Assembly (NCBI GenBank): GCA_018660825.1
Contig: JABJJO010000158.1
Coordinates: 1-54,787 of the forward strand
Source: Planctomycetaceae bacterium
Lineage (GTDB): Bacteria; Planctomycetota; Planctomycetia; Pirellulales; Pirellulaceae
Direction: 5' to 3'
DNA length: 54,787 bases
Positions within the stretch are counted from its first letter, which is position 1. Every line of letters begins with the position of its first letter. Made by a program: the position numbers and the translations under genes. Positions 18,221 to 27,944 of the stretch are shown here, in pieces. The notes beneath the pieces were generated by a model. It was not told the DNA's origin, ran no database searches, and saw nothing but the letters and a program-made list of their open reading frames with translations.

Positions 18221-21200
18221 TTATTTTTTATTGCGCTCCGGTAATCCGTATTGTTCCTGCATGCCAACCTGATTTTCAATCCATGCTTTGAGGATTAAAT
18301 AGCCGGGATCATTTGGCTGATAACGCCGGCCTCCCTGGTGCCCGTCCTCTTTACCCGTTTGGACATTGAGAGGTTTTCTCAACAGTTTGGAGGACATGAT
18401 ATCGCTTGTATCTACACGGTGTTGCAGGATGCGATAATTAACCAACAGTTGTTCGACGGACAAAAAACCGACCTGATCCGGGGCAAATAATTCCAACGAG
18501 GGAACGCGTCCTGGCTCCCCGTGACAAATCATGCAGGAGCGTTCATCACCTCTGAGCACCTTGGTCATTTCCGGCATGACATAATCGCGGAAAAACACAA
18601 TGTCATTAAAAAAGTCGTCCGGAATCTCTACCTTGCCCGATTTTCCAAACCCATGATCCGGTTCTTTGGTAATCGCGGCGACCAGAGATTTTTGAAACTC
18701 CCCCTGACTTTGTGACAAAACCTTCTTGGCATTCTCCAGCACATCTTTTGCCGTTTCGAACTGGACAAGTGCGTCCAGCGCGACGAGAATCTCCGGGTTG
18801 CGTTTCATCGATGTCTTATTGGCTAAATCAACCGCCAACTTTCTGTTTTGCGGACTGGCTATCTCGGAGAGTTGGGCAATGTAGATGGACAGGGCTCGTG
18901 TTCGTAATTCCTCGTAGGGGTCAATTGGTGGCAATTGTTTAGAGTCTGTTTGGATCTTGGGCACGGCCGTCTTGTATTGCAGGATCCAAGGAATACTCTG
19001 CAACCAGAATCTGGCATGCGTATCATGGTTGATCGTCTCAGGAAATGCGTTCACCAGATTCTCAAAATGGAGATCCGGATTTTCCGCAACTGCTTGTCCC
19101 AGACGATCCGCCACATACCAGTTTGCGGCCTGCTGTTGTCGTGCCGTCGTTTTGGCCGCCGTATCCTGGATCGCTTCAATCACCGTCGGATTCTGATAGT
19201 TTGTCAGGTCAGGAATCAGATAGTGCAGGATTTCGTTTTTTTGCTCCTCGCTTTCAGGAATGATCCAACCGACTTTGGCAAACATTTTCAGAATCGGCTC
19301 GGATAGTTGTGCTCGCCGGGGCGGTTCCATCGCTCCACGCCAAAGTTGTGCGATCATCGGCTCAAGTTGTTCAGGCACGGCAACTAAGGAAACTAGCCGC
19401 GGGTCGCTGATCGACTCGGAAGCAAGCGGGCGAATGTGTTCTGGCCCATTAATAGAATAGTCCACCAGTAACTGCTGCAAGGGTTCGTTGGGAATATTGG
19501 CGGCGCCTTCGAGCGTCGACTGGAAACCCATGCCGTATCGCGTGGCAAGAGGTTCTTGTTTGGTGATTGACTGGAGTTGATCTAAAATAGCGGAACCGAA
19601 CAATTCATTGGCGAATGGCGTCGTATAGCCAAGTTGCCCCGGTCCACCATCACCACCTCGCTGTTGATGGAACGTTGCGGCAATGGCCACGAGTCGTTGA
19701 GTCAGCCTGTCGTGAACGACAGGCTCCGCGGCTCTGGCCTGGTCGCGAACTTCTCTGAGAGTTGAAAAGAGTTCTGCCAGATGCTTGTATTGATGTTGTT
19801 TTGAGCCATTGGCAACATGCCCATTGGCAACGAACAATGCATGACTCTGATAACGCAACGCGACTTCTGCCAATGCGTTTGTCTCGGGTCGGGTCAGTAG
19901 TTTAACCCAGGCGTCGTTAATCGCGGGCCGCGTGGCAGGATTCCATATCCACCATTGCCATGCGGATCGGGTTGCCCACGCACGTACCGCCGGATGAGGA
20001 TCCTGATTCAATGCGTGATTTAGAGTAGCAGTTAACCGAGTGTGATCCAGTTGAGAGTCAGGCAGCTCGCTGTCCACCTTCATCACCAACGCGCGAATGG
20101 CTGCTTCCCGTTGGTAGTCGGTGCCCGCCATGGCCGTATTGAATACCTGAGGCCACCCGTGATCGTCGATAAGTGTTTGTCGCAGTGCCCAGTGCGCTGC
20201 CTCGCGAATCTGCTTGCTCCGATCGCCCAGCCCGATAACGATGGTATCCACACTCTCAGATTGATGAATTCGACCAAGCAGCATGAATGCGTAATATCGA
20301 ATGGACGCTAAACGATGTCCTGTGTACCGGACGGCTAATGGCAACAGTTCAGGACGGGCCTGGATGTAGCCGCGACGTAACGTGGAAAGGATCTCCGATA
20401 ATTCGGCGTTTTTGGCCAGCTCGTAATCCGTGATGTTGAAGGCCTGAGGAATCTCGGGATAATATCGTGAAAGTGCGTTTAAGGCATAACTTGTTGATAC
20501 AAACCCAGTTTGGGAAGCAAGTTTCCACATCCCCGTAGGTTTTTGATTACGTAACAAATGGGCGATAGCAGATTTGACTGCCGCATGTTCTGTAGGCATC
20601 CCCAACGCGTGAAAAGCCAATAAAGATGTGGAGGTCGGACTGGGATCGGAAGTCGTGATGTCAGGCACCCTCCAGGTTCCGTCGACTAGAGCCCCAGGAT
20701 TAAATCCCCAACCGCCATCGTCCAATTGAATTTCTAATAATCTCTGCAAGTCGCTTGCCACTTGCGCGTCTATTTTTTCCTGAAGTTGTTTCGCCGTTTC
20801 AATGAATCCGTCCCGCGTCTCCTCGTGCGTGCCGCGCTGAGCCAATTGGGTCGCCTGAACAACGTAATCCTGAGGAAAATATCGTTTAAAAAACTCAATC
20901 CGATGGCCAAGGTCATCTGCATATTTGACGTTAATCGTAAGCATCTTTGCTGCTTTTTCTTCCATCGCGCGAAAGAACCGTTCTTCCTTTTGCCGCAGCC
21001 ATGCGTTGGCCAAAATTTCCCCAGTATAGTTATAGACAACCCCCTGCCCTACATTGGCCCCGGGGCCGGCTGCATTGATACCTCCGGGGTCGGCGGACTG
21101 TAGAATGAAGTTCGCGGTTCGCAGTTGCTGTTTACTTTGGAGCGTACGGGGAGTCATGACGCGTTCTAGGGCGACTATGGCATGCCCGGCAACTCGCGTG

Positions 21201-22615
21201 CCTGCCGGTCCGTCTCCTAGGTCCAAGGGAGCCAGACTGGTGTTGTTGGCAGCGTCTTTAAGCACATTGGTTGGACGTAATGACTGATAACATGTGTTGA
21301 TCAGATGGTGAAACAGTTGAACATTCTTCACATGATAGCCATTTTCCAATGCCACTGCAGGTCCCCAAACGCCCGACTGAGTATGGCAACTCATGCAGTT
21401 GGTACCCAATAAATTGCCTGAGTCGCGGATGCGGCGATCTACGCTGGCACCGCGGGGGCGATTCGTAAGCCAGGCATCAACCTGGCCGATATGATCGTAC
21501 AACGCGTGGCGAATGGATTGCCGTGGATCCGTATAGGGTGCTGGTTTTACAGATCGTAATTCCAGATCATAGGCAGGCGAATTTGCTTCGACTCGTAAGA
21601 AGTAGGTCTCGCCGGGAGTTAGGATTCGGTTTACAGCAATGCGATGTTGTTCTTGCTGTTGGTGACTTCGTTCATTTTCATTGAGCCCCTTGGAATATTC
21701 TTCTAGAGGAATCAACTGGCCTGGGATCGGTTGGTGTCGTCCCTGCTTTGCTTGCTCGGTCGGAACTCGGTAAACACGGATGCGAGCGGCCACTTGTTGA
21801 TCCGGAATGGAGAGGCACGCCGTCAGCAAGCGTTTCGTCTGGCCCTGAAAATCGATTCGAAACCAATCGTCACCACTGCGACCGTAATCGCCGTTATCAA
21901 AGTATTCAATGTCATCTGCGCTTCCCAGTATGGAAAGAGAAATATCAGTGTCCGCTGGTGGTAACAAAATTGGTTGAGCAAGTTCGGGAGTATCGTTGGG
22001 CTCGAATTCAATCCCGTTTTGTTCCCTGATAGAATAATCATACTTAAAATGGTGTAAATGATAGCTGACGGCGACCGCAGCAGTATTAGGCCATGCGACG
22101 GTCAGTGGCGGCGCGTCCATGGTGCGGATATTGCCTGGTTCCCGCCAACGCGATTGCCGATGGATCTTCACGGCACCCTGTTCGGCCGCAATCGTTAGGG
22201 AATACGTTCCGGAAACCGGTGCGCGATAGTTAAGATAGACATCGGCATCCAAAGCATGCAGCACTTTGCTCCAGTTGGCCGTGGGTGTCGTGTAAATACC
22301 CCAAGCTTCGTCGTTTCTCAATGCCACCGAGTCTCCCGCCGGCCCTCGGGGGATCATTTCTGGATTATCTGCGGTTAATAAAGACCATGAAACACGAAGG
22401 CGTGCATTGGGAAACATTTGAGACGGCTGGTCGACCCGAACCGTGATTTCAAACATTTGCCCCTGCTCGAAACGGTACGTTTTTTGTATTGGTTTCTGAC
22501 CAGTTACCGTTGCCTTGCCTGCGGCGGACAATGGTACTGTGGTCAGGAGCACCCAGACGAAGTAAATAGCCGTAGCCGCGAGAGATTTATTAAATCGATG
22601 GGTCAATGTGGGCAT
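18221..22615 (-). CDS. Giant secreted diheme protein with toroid and HEAT-like repeats
   Basis: The frame is open to 22756; candidate ATGs lie at 22648, 22642 and 22615. I chose 22615 because it begins MPTLTHRFNKSLAATAIYFV, a complete signal peptide, and has GGAA upstream; this gives 1,464 residues. The first third is beta-rich with a pre-peptidase-like domain (EFEPNDTPELAQPI). A heme site CMSCH lies at 407-411. An alpha/alpha-toroid resembling squalene-hopene/prenyltransferase repeats follows (LDDGGWGFNPG, NQKPTGMWKL), then HEAT-like helical repeats. A second heme site CMICH is at 1361-1365, close to the C-terminus. No cyclase DXDD motif was seen, so this is a repeat scaffold rather than a cyclase. 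Function unknown; secreted and redox-active by motif. Confidence 0.75.
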   Translation of the reverse strand: MPTLTHRFNKSLAATAIYFVWVLLTTVPLSAAGKATVTGQKPIQKTYRFEQGQMFEITVRVDQPSQMFPNARLRVSWSLLTADNPEMIPRGPAGDSVALRNDEAWGIYTTPTANWSKVLHALDADVYLNYRAPVSGTYSLTIAAEQGAVKIHRQSRWREPGNIRTMDAPPLTVAWPNTAAVAVSYHLHHFKYDYSIREQNGIEFEPNDTPELAQPILLPPADTDISLSILGSADDIEYFDNGDYGRSGDDWFRIDFQGQTKRLLTACLSIPDQQVAARIRVYRVPTEQAKQGRHQPIPGQLIPLEEYSKGLNENERSHQQQEQHRIAVNRILTPGETYFLRVEANSPAYDLELRSVKPAPYTDPRQSIRHALYDHIGQVDAWLTNRPRGASVDRRIRDSGNLLGTNCMSCHTQSGVWGPAVALENGYHVKNVQLFHHLINTCYQSLRPTNVLKDAANNTSLAPLDLGDGPAGTRVAGHAIVALERVMTPRTLQSKQQLRTANFILQSADPGGINAAGPGANVGQGVVYNYTGEILANAWLRQKEERFFRAMEEKAAKMLTINVKYADDLGHRIEFFKRYFPQDYVVQATQLAQRGTHEETRDGFIETAKQLQEKIDAQVASDLQRLLEIQLDDGGWGFNPGALVDGTWRVPDITTSDPSPTSTSLLAFHALGMPTEHAAVKSAIAHLLRNQKPTGMWKLASQTGFVSTSYALNALSRYYPEIPQAFNITDYELAKNAELSEILSTLRRGYIQARPELLPLAVRYTGHRLASIRYYAFMLLGRIHQSESVDTIVIGLGDRSKQIREAAHWALRQTLIDDHGWPQVFNTAMAGTDYQREAAIRALVMKVDSELPDSQLDHTRLTATLNHALNQDPHPAVRAWATRSAWQWWIWNPATRPAINDAWVKLLTRPETNALAEVALRYQSHALFVANGHVANGSKQHQYKHLAELFSTLREVRDQARAAEPVVHDRLTQRLVAIAATFHQQRGGDGGPGQLGYTTPFANELFGSAILDQLQSITKQEPLATRYGMGFQSTLEGAANIPNEPLQQLLVDYSINGPEHIRPLASESISDPRLVSLVAVPEQLEPMIAQLWRGAMEPPRRAQLSEPILKMFAKVGWIIPESEEQKNEILHYLIPDLTNYQNPTVIEAIQDTAAKTTARQQQAANWYVADRLGQAVAENPDLHFENLVNAFPETINHDTHARFWLQSIPWILQYKTAVPKIQTDSKQLPPIDPYEELRTRALSIYIAQLSEIASPQNRKLAVDLANKTSMKRNPEILVALDALVQFETAKDVLENAKKVLSQSQGEFQKSLVAAITKEPDHGFGKSGKVEIPDDFFNDIVFFRDYVMPEMTKVLRGDERSCMICHGEPGRVPSLELFAPDQVGFLSVEQLLVNYRILQHRVDTSDIMSSKLLRKPLNVQTGKEDGHQGGRRYQPNDPGYLILKAWIENQVGMQEQYGLPERNKK

Positions 22616-22865
22616 GGGGTGTTCCGACAGGAAGGGCTTCATGGTCATTCGAGGAAGCTGTATTATAACGGGACAAGTCAATTGAATTGTACTTTGACAG
22701 CGTGTCGCACAAGATTTTTCAACAAACCGTTGGCACAGAAAAACCACCAAACGCAATGCAACCCAGCACTCATAATCGCGGTTAGGAATTAGAGAGTTTT
22801 AATCGGTAACTATCTGAGGCTTGTAGAATCTATTTTTTAGCCGATCGTAGTAGCCGACCTCAACG

Positions 22866-24434
22866 CTACTTGAGTTCCTTTCTGAGTGGTTCGTCAACGA
22901 TGAGAGCTTCGGGGAAATCCGCTGCTTTTACTCCACCGCGATTGCGAAGTCGTTTGTTTTGCTGTCGTCCACGTGGCGGGTTCAGGGGAATATTCATTCC
23001 TCCCAATTCTGCCATCATCGCGTATAGCCGATCCTGCATCTGTTGCTTCGTCTTTTCGTAGACCGGCTTATAAATGAGGTTGTTTTGCTCCCGCGGGTCG
23101 GCCTGGATGTCAAATAACTCGTCCGTGTCCCAAAGTCCGTAATAGGTCGTGTACTTGTACTGGTCGCCGCGGAGCGAAAAATGTGTCGGCGTATGCGGAT
23201 AGTTCTGTTCCCAGTAGTAAACGTAGAGGAAGTATTCTCGCCACGGAATCGACGTGCCCTGAGTCAGCGGAAGGAAGCTTTCCCCGTCCATATGCAGTGG
23301 CTTCTTCAGCCCCATGGCTTCCATGATCGTGGGTGCAATGTCGATATTGGCAACGAGCTGATCCACAACGGTACCCGCTTTGATCATCGCGGGACACTGC
23401 ATGAGCAGCGGCACCCGACTGGAGGTTTCATACGCCACGCGTTTGTCGATCAAACCGTGCTCACCAAACATGTAGCCGTTATCACCCATATAGATGACCA
23501 GAGTGTCATCGTAGACACCCATCTTTTTCAACTGTTTCATCACCGCGCCGATGCTATCATCAACAGAACGAAGTGCTTCACAGTAACTTTTGTATAACGC
23601 TTCGACGCTACTTCCGGAGTGCAGCGGAAAGTCCATGCCGTGCCAACCATTGCGTTGGTCAAGTAACCATCGTGGCTGGTTCCGAAGATTGTTTTTCAGC
23701 AACTTGCTCGATGCTGGAAGCTTGAACGGAATGTCCGCGAGCGTACCTTTGTACTTTGGCTCGGGCGTAAAAGGACCATGTACCGCTTTATGGGAGAGAT
23801 AGAGGAAGAAAGGTTTTTCGCGATCGGTCTGACGCTCGAGAAACTTGACGGCGTGTTGCGTTAAAAGCGTGGTGATGTAACCATCTTGCGGCACTCGCTT
23901 GCCATTATCATTGATCGTGTACCTATCGTTTGGCGGATAATATTGTCCCTGACCCTTGAAGCTGAACCAGTAGTCGAAACCAGGACGGGGATCATCGTTG
24001 CCCGCTCCCATATGCCACTTGCCGATGAATCCCGTGGTATATCCGGCCTGTTGCAAGTACTGTGGAAAAAAGAGTGTGCCCTCGGGAACCGAGCGCTGGT
24101 TGTCGATCACTCGGTGGCGAAACGTATACAGTCCGGTCAGGATCGACGCGCGGCTGGGAGAGCAGAGTGAGGTGGTGACGAATGCATTCTTGAGGTGCAC
24201 TCCGCTGGTGGCCATCGCATCCATCTGCGGCGTCTTCGCGAAGGGATGACCCATGAAACTCATGGCATCGTAGCGGTGATCATCCGATAGAATGAAAACA
24301 ACATTCCGAGGTTTGGCTCCCTCGATCTTTTGTGCGAGGACCGTTTCCGGCACGGGGATCACTTCCGCAGACACTGGAATTGCGAGGGCGATGCTGGTAG
24401 CTAGCCCTAGGATTTGTGTGGTGAATCTGTTCAT
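22866..24434 (-). CDS. Secreted formylglycine-dependent sulfatase
   Basis: This 522-residue protein has a signal peptide (1-23, ending VSA). The metal site is FILSDDHRYD (Asp51, Asp52) and the formylglycine motif CSPSR is at 91-95, followed by ASILTGLY. Later segments GKWHMGAG, SHKAVHGPF and YMGDNGYMFGEHGL are the usual sulfatase metal and substrate elements. A C-terminal extension rich in Arg/Asn (NPPRGRQQNKRLRNRGG) precedes a short tail. The overall layout resembles N-acetylglucosamine-6-sulfatase or heparan-type sulfatases of the S1 family, but substrate assignment needs subfamily placement. It lies 250 bp upstream of the giant diheme gene on the same strand. Confidence 0.9.
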   Translation of the reverse strand: MNRFTTQILGLATSIALAIPVSAEVIPVPETVLAQKIEGAKPRNVVFILSDDHRYDAMSFMGHPFAKTPQMDAMATSGVHLKNAFVTTSLCSPSRASILTGLYTFRHRVIDNQRSVPEGTLFFPQYLQQAGYTTGFIGKWHMGAGNDDPRPGFDYWFSFKGQGQYYPPNDRYTINDNGKRVPQDGYITTLLTQHAVKFLERQTDREKPFFLYLSHKAVHGPFTPEPKYKGTLADIPFKLPASSKLLKNNLRNQPRWLLDQRNGWHGMDFPLHSGSSVEALYKSYCEALRSVDDSIGAVMKQLKKMGVYDDTLVIYMGDNGYMFGEHGLIDKRVAYETSSRVPLLMQCPAMIKAGTVVDQLVANIDIAPTIMEAMGLKKPLHMDGESFLPLTQGTSIPWREYFLYVYYWEQNYPHTPTHFSLRGDQYKYTTYYGLWDTDELFDIQADPREQNNLIYKPVYEKTKQQMQDRLYAMMAELGGMNIPLNPPRGRQQNKRLRNRGGVKAADFPEALIVDEPLRKELK

Positions 24435-24815
24435 GATTGATCTCGCTTTTTGTCGTTTCCATCACATCTGTTAATGGCGGGAGTGTGTGCTTTGTCTGCT
24501 GCGGTGGCAACAACCTCGAAAGCGAGAAAGACGGATAGGGCCAAAAGGGCGGCTGATGTCTGCGCTAATCGATTCTATGGTTGCTTTGATTGCCGGATTA
24601 TTAATCGTTTTTTTCTATTGGCATCATACAGCGGACCGCGTTTTATTTACAGAGGCAGCAGATACCAGCGGTCGCAATTCGCATGTGAACTTATTGCCTC
24701 CGTCTAGTGTCCCCAAACCGCCGCGACCTTGCTCAAATTCTTCGTCGGTTAGTTTGAGATAATGCTTAAATACGACAGTGAGGGAATTCGACAATTAGGT
24801 AAGTCCACCCGAGAT
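24435..24815. other. Intergenic region holding an integrase-like scrap
   Basis: This 381-bp gap between the sulfatase start and the porin stop has no intact gene. It contains the minus-strand relic at 24624-24794 described separately. A plus-strand frame at 24556-24762 (hydrophobic start MSALIDSMVALIAG) overlaps the relic antisense and is not accepted. Confidence 0.5.
24624..24794 (-). pseudogene. Probable C-terminal remnant of a tyrosine recombinase
   Basis: The minus frame is open for 56 codons between a TAA at 24795-24797 and a TGA at 24624-24626, without an ATG near its beginning. It reads VVFKHYLKLTDEEFEQG near the start. Phage-type integrases of planctomycetes commonly end with a catalytic-Tyr segment of the form KHYL-V-T-D--F, so this looks like the last exon-sized piece of such an enzyme with the catalytic core deleted. 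The upstream part is simply missing; the porin stop lies 21 bp away. The call rests on one short motif. Confidence 0.4.
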
Positions 24816-26192
24816 CTAAAAATCGAGGGTCATTTGAGCGAAGAAGGAATCAGGCGAACCAGCGGTAGGTATGCCGGGTGTTGTGCTATAAAATTGACCA
24901 GCAAAGAAATGTGAGTAGCCGAAAAGAAGTTTCGTGCGGGCGTTGTATTGAATTGTGGTGGTTAGATCAATTTCATGATCAACCTCACGACTACCGGCAC
25001 TACCTGAGGCCAAGTTTGCAAACGGTTTCATGGTGATGTTGTAAGGAACGTCGTTACCGTTAGTAAGTGCGGAATAGTGATACCAAACCATGCCGGTAAT
25101 TCGTTCGTTGAGGTTTTTGGGTCGCCGCATGTTGAAGTCATGCAGATTCCGACGGCCATACAAATCCATAAATCCGAGGTATTTATGGGCCAGTGGTATA
25201 TAGTGATGAAAACCATTGCCAACGGTATCATCGCCAGAAGCCCAGTCGTGGTAAATCCAAAGACTGCCGCCAATTTTGTGCGTTAAATCTTTGCCTAGGC
25301 CTATCGATGTAAATCCAGCTTGATGATCTGATCCATCCGAGTTGTCGCCGAATTGATAACCACCTTCAAATTCATAATCCCAATTATTGCCCCTGCCCGT
25401 CAATTTCCCGCCAAGTGTATCATATTTCGTTCCGCTCCCCGAATTGTCCAGAGCAATCCAATATAGATCAAGGTGACGGTCTTCGTTGGCGGCAGCGTTC
25501 ACATAGGCTCCATAAAGATTGACGGCATGGTTGGTATGATCGCTATTGGACACATCGATCGTGATCGGCTGAAACCAAAATAGATTAACGCCGAATCGTT
25601 CACCGTTACGCTTTACGCTGACACCGTCAAATACGCGTCGAGTGTTGGCCCAGTCTAGTGACGAGACGAGTCGTTGCGCTCCTAATGTAAAAGCTTGACG
25701 ACCAACTCTTGCTTGCCAATTCTCTTGGATCGTCGTGTCGATGTAGAGTTGATGTAAGTCGAGACGATTCTCATCAATCGGGCGGGGGCTCCGCTGTTCT
25801 AGGGTGCTATTGGCGTCTAACAACTCTGCATAAACACTTAGATTTTCATTGACTTGTGTGTCAAACCAGAGGCGTGTGCGATACAACAAGAACGAGTCAT
25901 CCGCGGCGGTTAACCCTAATGCGTTTGGCACGCCTGCCGTATTGCGGATGTTGTTCTCATCATGAAACCGCATACGGAATTGACCGCCAATATCCGTGGT
26001 CGCACTTTTCCCAATTCCTAAACCTTTGAGACGATCTCCAAGTTGTTCCCAGTTAACTGCTGACGGTGTGATAGTTTCAGTGACCGTCTGCAATGGATCG
26101 GAGGCTGCACCTAAGGGGAGCGAGAATAATGCTAGAAAAACTAACGTGGAGGTAAAGGGAATAATGTTGATGATATTTAACTCCCGAATCAA
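24816..26192 (-). CDS. Outer-membrane porin, alginate-export family-like
   Basis: The translation is 458 residues with a signal peptide (about 1-30, ending LPLGAA). The mature part is a beta-barrel of alternating aromatic strands (LYRTRLWFDTQVNENLSVYAELLDA split over two strands, RVGRQAFTLGAQRLVSS, RVFDGVSVKRNGERFGVNLFW) ending in LDF, the terminal aromatic required by outer-membrane assembly. The R-GRQ-F--G--R motif is characteristic of the alginate-export/porin group. The start is a TTG at 26192 with no clear ribosome-binding site and no ATG or GTG close downstream. It is the last gene of the Rieske/cytochrome b/octaheme run, 131 bp after the octaheme stop, and may admit that enzyme's substrate. 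Confidence 0.75.
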   Translation of the reverse strand: MIRELNIINIIPFTSTLVFLALFSLPLGAASDPLQTVTETITPSAVNWEQLGDRLKGLGIGKSATTDIGGQFRMRFHDENNIRNTAGVPNALGLTAADDSFLLYRTRLWFDTQVNENLSVYAELLDANSTLEQRSPRPIDENRLDLHQLYIDTTIQENWQARVGRQAFTLGAQRLVSSLDWANTRRVFDGVSVKRNGERFGVNLFWFQPITIDVSNSDHTNHAVNLYGAYVNAAANEDRHLDLYWIALDNSGSGTKYDTLGGKLTGRGNNWDYEFEGGYQFGDNSDGSDHQAGFTSIGLGKDLTHKIGGSLWIYHDWASGDDTVGNGFHHYIPLAHKYLGFMDLYGRRNLHDFNMRRPKNLNERITGMVWYHYSALTNGNDVPYNITMKPFANLASGSAGSREVDHEIDLTTTIQYNARTKLLFGYSHFFAGQFYSTTPGIPTAGSPDSFFAQMTLDF

Positions 26193-26323
26193 AGACTAAA
26201 ATACTTTGTACCGCCATTGGCAAAAGTACACTATTTGTTTTATCGGTTTTCAAGTCACGGACCTCACCACGAATTGACACCGATTACGCTACCTTACCCT
26301 CCGATAGAATGGAAAATTAGTGT

Positions 26324-27931
26324 TTATTGGTCCCTTGGTACGTGCGTTTTATGTTTTTCATACCACGCGTGCTCGGGTCGCTGCAAAATAGCTTCAATAA
26401 CGGCCTCTACTTTTTCGGCACTTTCAACGTTACCTTCTTCTTTGGCGGTAGCTACTATTTCTCGAGCTTGTGGTATGAGTTCTTGATAAAACCGCTCTGC
26501 CACTTCATACATACCATGCCAATGCGCATAATCGGGTGCCATCATAGAAGCACCATGGCGCGCGCGGCGACCTTCATGATGCCAGAGATAAAACCAAGTC
26601 CATTCGATGGGGTCATCGAATGGCGGGGGAGAGATTAACTTCGTTTCCTTTAAGGTTGTCATTAACTGTTTGCCAGGCCTGGCAAACTTTTCGTTGTAGT
26701 TAATGATGAAATCGTCATACTGTTTGTAAAATGATTGAATGTAATTACTTGTGTGACAATTCGAACAGACGTTTTGCATCCGTTGCCGTTTATCTTGCCA
26801 TGAATCAACAACCTGTTTTTGCCGCGCAGTAGGATCTGTTTCATTAATCAGAGCGCCTGTTGCATCCGTATCCATTAATTTACTAATGGGTGGACGATTG
26901 GTCCAAGAAATCCTAATTCCTGGGTCGTGAGTAATGCCCACATTCTCGCCTTGCTTACTGTGAGCGGACATATGGCAAGTAGCACACGTAGGCGCTTGGG
27001 TGTAATCTTTTCCGAGTATCCATGAGTCGGCATCGAGGTTCATGTGTTCCTTGAGATCTCTAAAAGCGACTCCGTGTTTTGATTCTTCATAAATTTCTTT
27101 TTGCGGATGGTCGGGTCCAAGGTGACACTTGCTGCAGTTCTCTGGTTGCCGAGCGCGCCGTGGAGAGAAGTCATGTCGTGAATGACAGGCCGAACAGGAT
27201 CCTAGAGAACCGTCGAGATTGATTCGACCAATTCCTGTGTTGGGCCAACTCGAGGAGGTCAAAACTGGCTGGTTGTTCTCACGCTTTAGTATCTGAGCTA
27301 ACGCTGCAAGATTTGTTGGTTTACCATTTTCGTCGGGTTGTAATTCGTCAGCAGTGATGGTCCCACCATCGATCGATTCAAGAGCAACTTTACTACCATG
27401 GCATTGTTTGCAACCGACATCGACGCTGGCCAAGCCGTTTACCTTGTCGATCATCATGCCTGGCGTAGGCCCGTGTGGATTAAACGGTTCACGGGACCCT
27501 TCAACGGTCTCGGCGAGAAAGTTATCAAGGGATGCAAGAATATTACCTCCTTTAGCGTGATGACTTTGGCTGAATTCGTCAAACTCTTTTTGATGACAGC
27601 GGCCACAGTCTAAGGGAGTTACAATTGTCGCAATCGAATGTCCGTGATGATTAAATGCATCCGCGTCACTCTTTTCTGCTTGATGACATTCTACGCAGCC
27701 GATTCCTTTAATCGCATGGGTACTGCCGTCCCAATGATCTACAATTCCAGGTGTTTGTTGTTGGTGACAATCTACGCAAGCACGACTACTGACTGGGACG
27801 GTTGTTTGGTGTTTTACTAAACCAAGCTCGACTTGCTTGCGGGTGACTTCCGTCCACTGAACTAGAATTAAGGAAGCCAGAAATAGGATAGAAAGAACAG
27901 CGATAATGGTTTGTTTCGTGTGTAAACCCAA
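26324..27931 (-). CDS. Octaheme c-type cytochrome of the hydroxylamine oxidoreductase (HAO) family
   Basis: This 535-residue protein has one N-terminal membrane anchor (8-26) and no obvious cleavage site. Eight CXXCH motifs are visible: 52-56, 79-83, 109-113, 174-178, 246-250, 266-270, 316-320 and 389-393. This count and spacing, plus the helical tail with APDYAHWHGMYEVAERFY (465-482), match the HAO/octaheme family, where heme 4 is the catalytic one. WHGMY may correspond to the WHGNY segment near the cross-linking Tyr of oxidative HAO, but that needs alignment; oxidation of hydroxylamine or reduction of nitrite/hydroxylamine are both possible. The start is TTG with an excellent AGGAG site 8-12 bases upstream, 13 bp after the cytochrome b stop. 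Confidence 0.8.
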   Translation of the reverse strand: MGLHTKQTIIAVLSILFLASLILVQWTEVTRKQVELGLVKHQTTVPVSSRACVDCHQQQTPGIVDHWDGSTHAIKGIGCVECHQAEKSDADAFNHHGHSIATIVTPLDCGRCHQKEFDEFSQSHHAKGGNILASLDNFLAETVEGSREPFNPHGPTPGMMIDKVNGLASVDVGCKQCHGSKVALESIDGGTITADELQPDENGKPTNLAALAQILKRENNQPVLTSSSWPNTGIGRINLDGSLGSCSACHSRHDFSPRRARQPENCSKCHLGPDHPQKEIYEESKHGVAFRDLKEHMNLDADSWILGKDYTQAPTCATCHMSAHSKQGENVGITHDPGIRISWTNRPPISKLMDTDATGALINETDPTARQKQVVDSWQDKRQRMQNVCSNCHTSNYIQSFYKQYDDFIINYNEKFARPGKQLMTTLKETKLISPPPFDDPIEWTWFYLWHHEGRRARHGASMMAPDYAHWHGMYEVAERFYQELIPQAREIVATAKEEGNVESAEKVEAVIEAILQRPEHAWYEKHKTHVPRDQ

Positions 27932-27944
27932 TGTAATACTCCTG

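Noticed and set aside
18221-22615. Squalene-hopene cyclase call for the giant gene
   Set aside because: Toroid-like repeats are present but the DXDD catalytic motif was not found and the protein carries two heme sites.
24556-24762. Small plus-strand frame with one hydrophobic segment
   Set aside because: No recognised ribosome-binding site or family, and it is antisense to the integrase-like relic.
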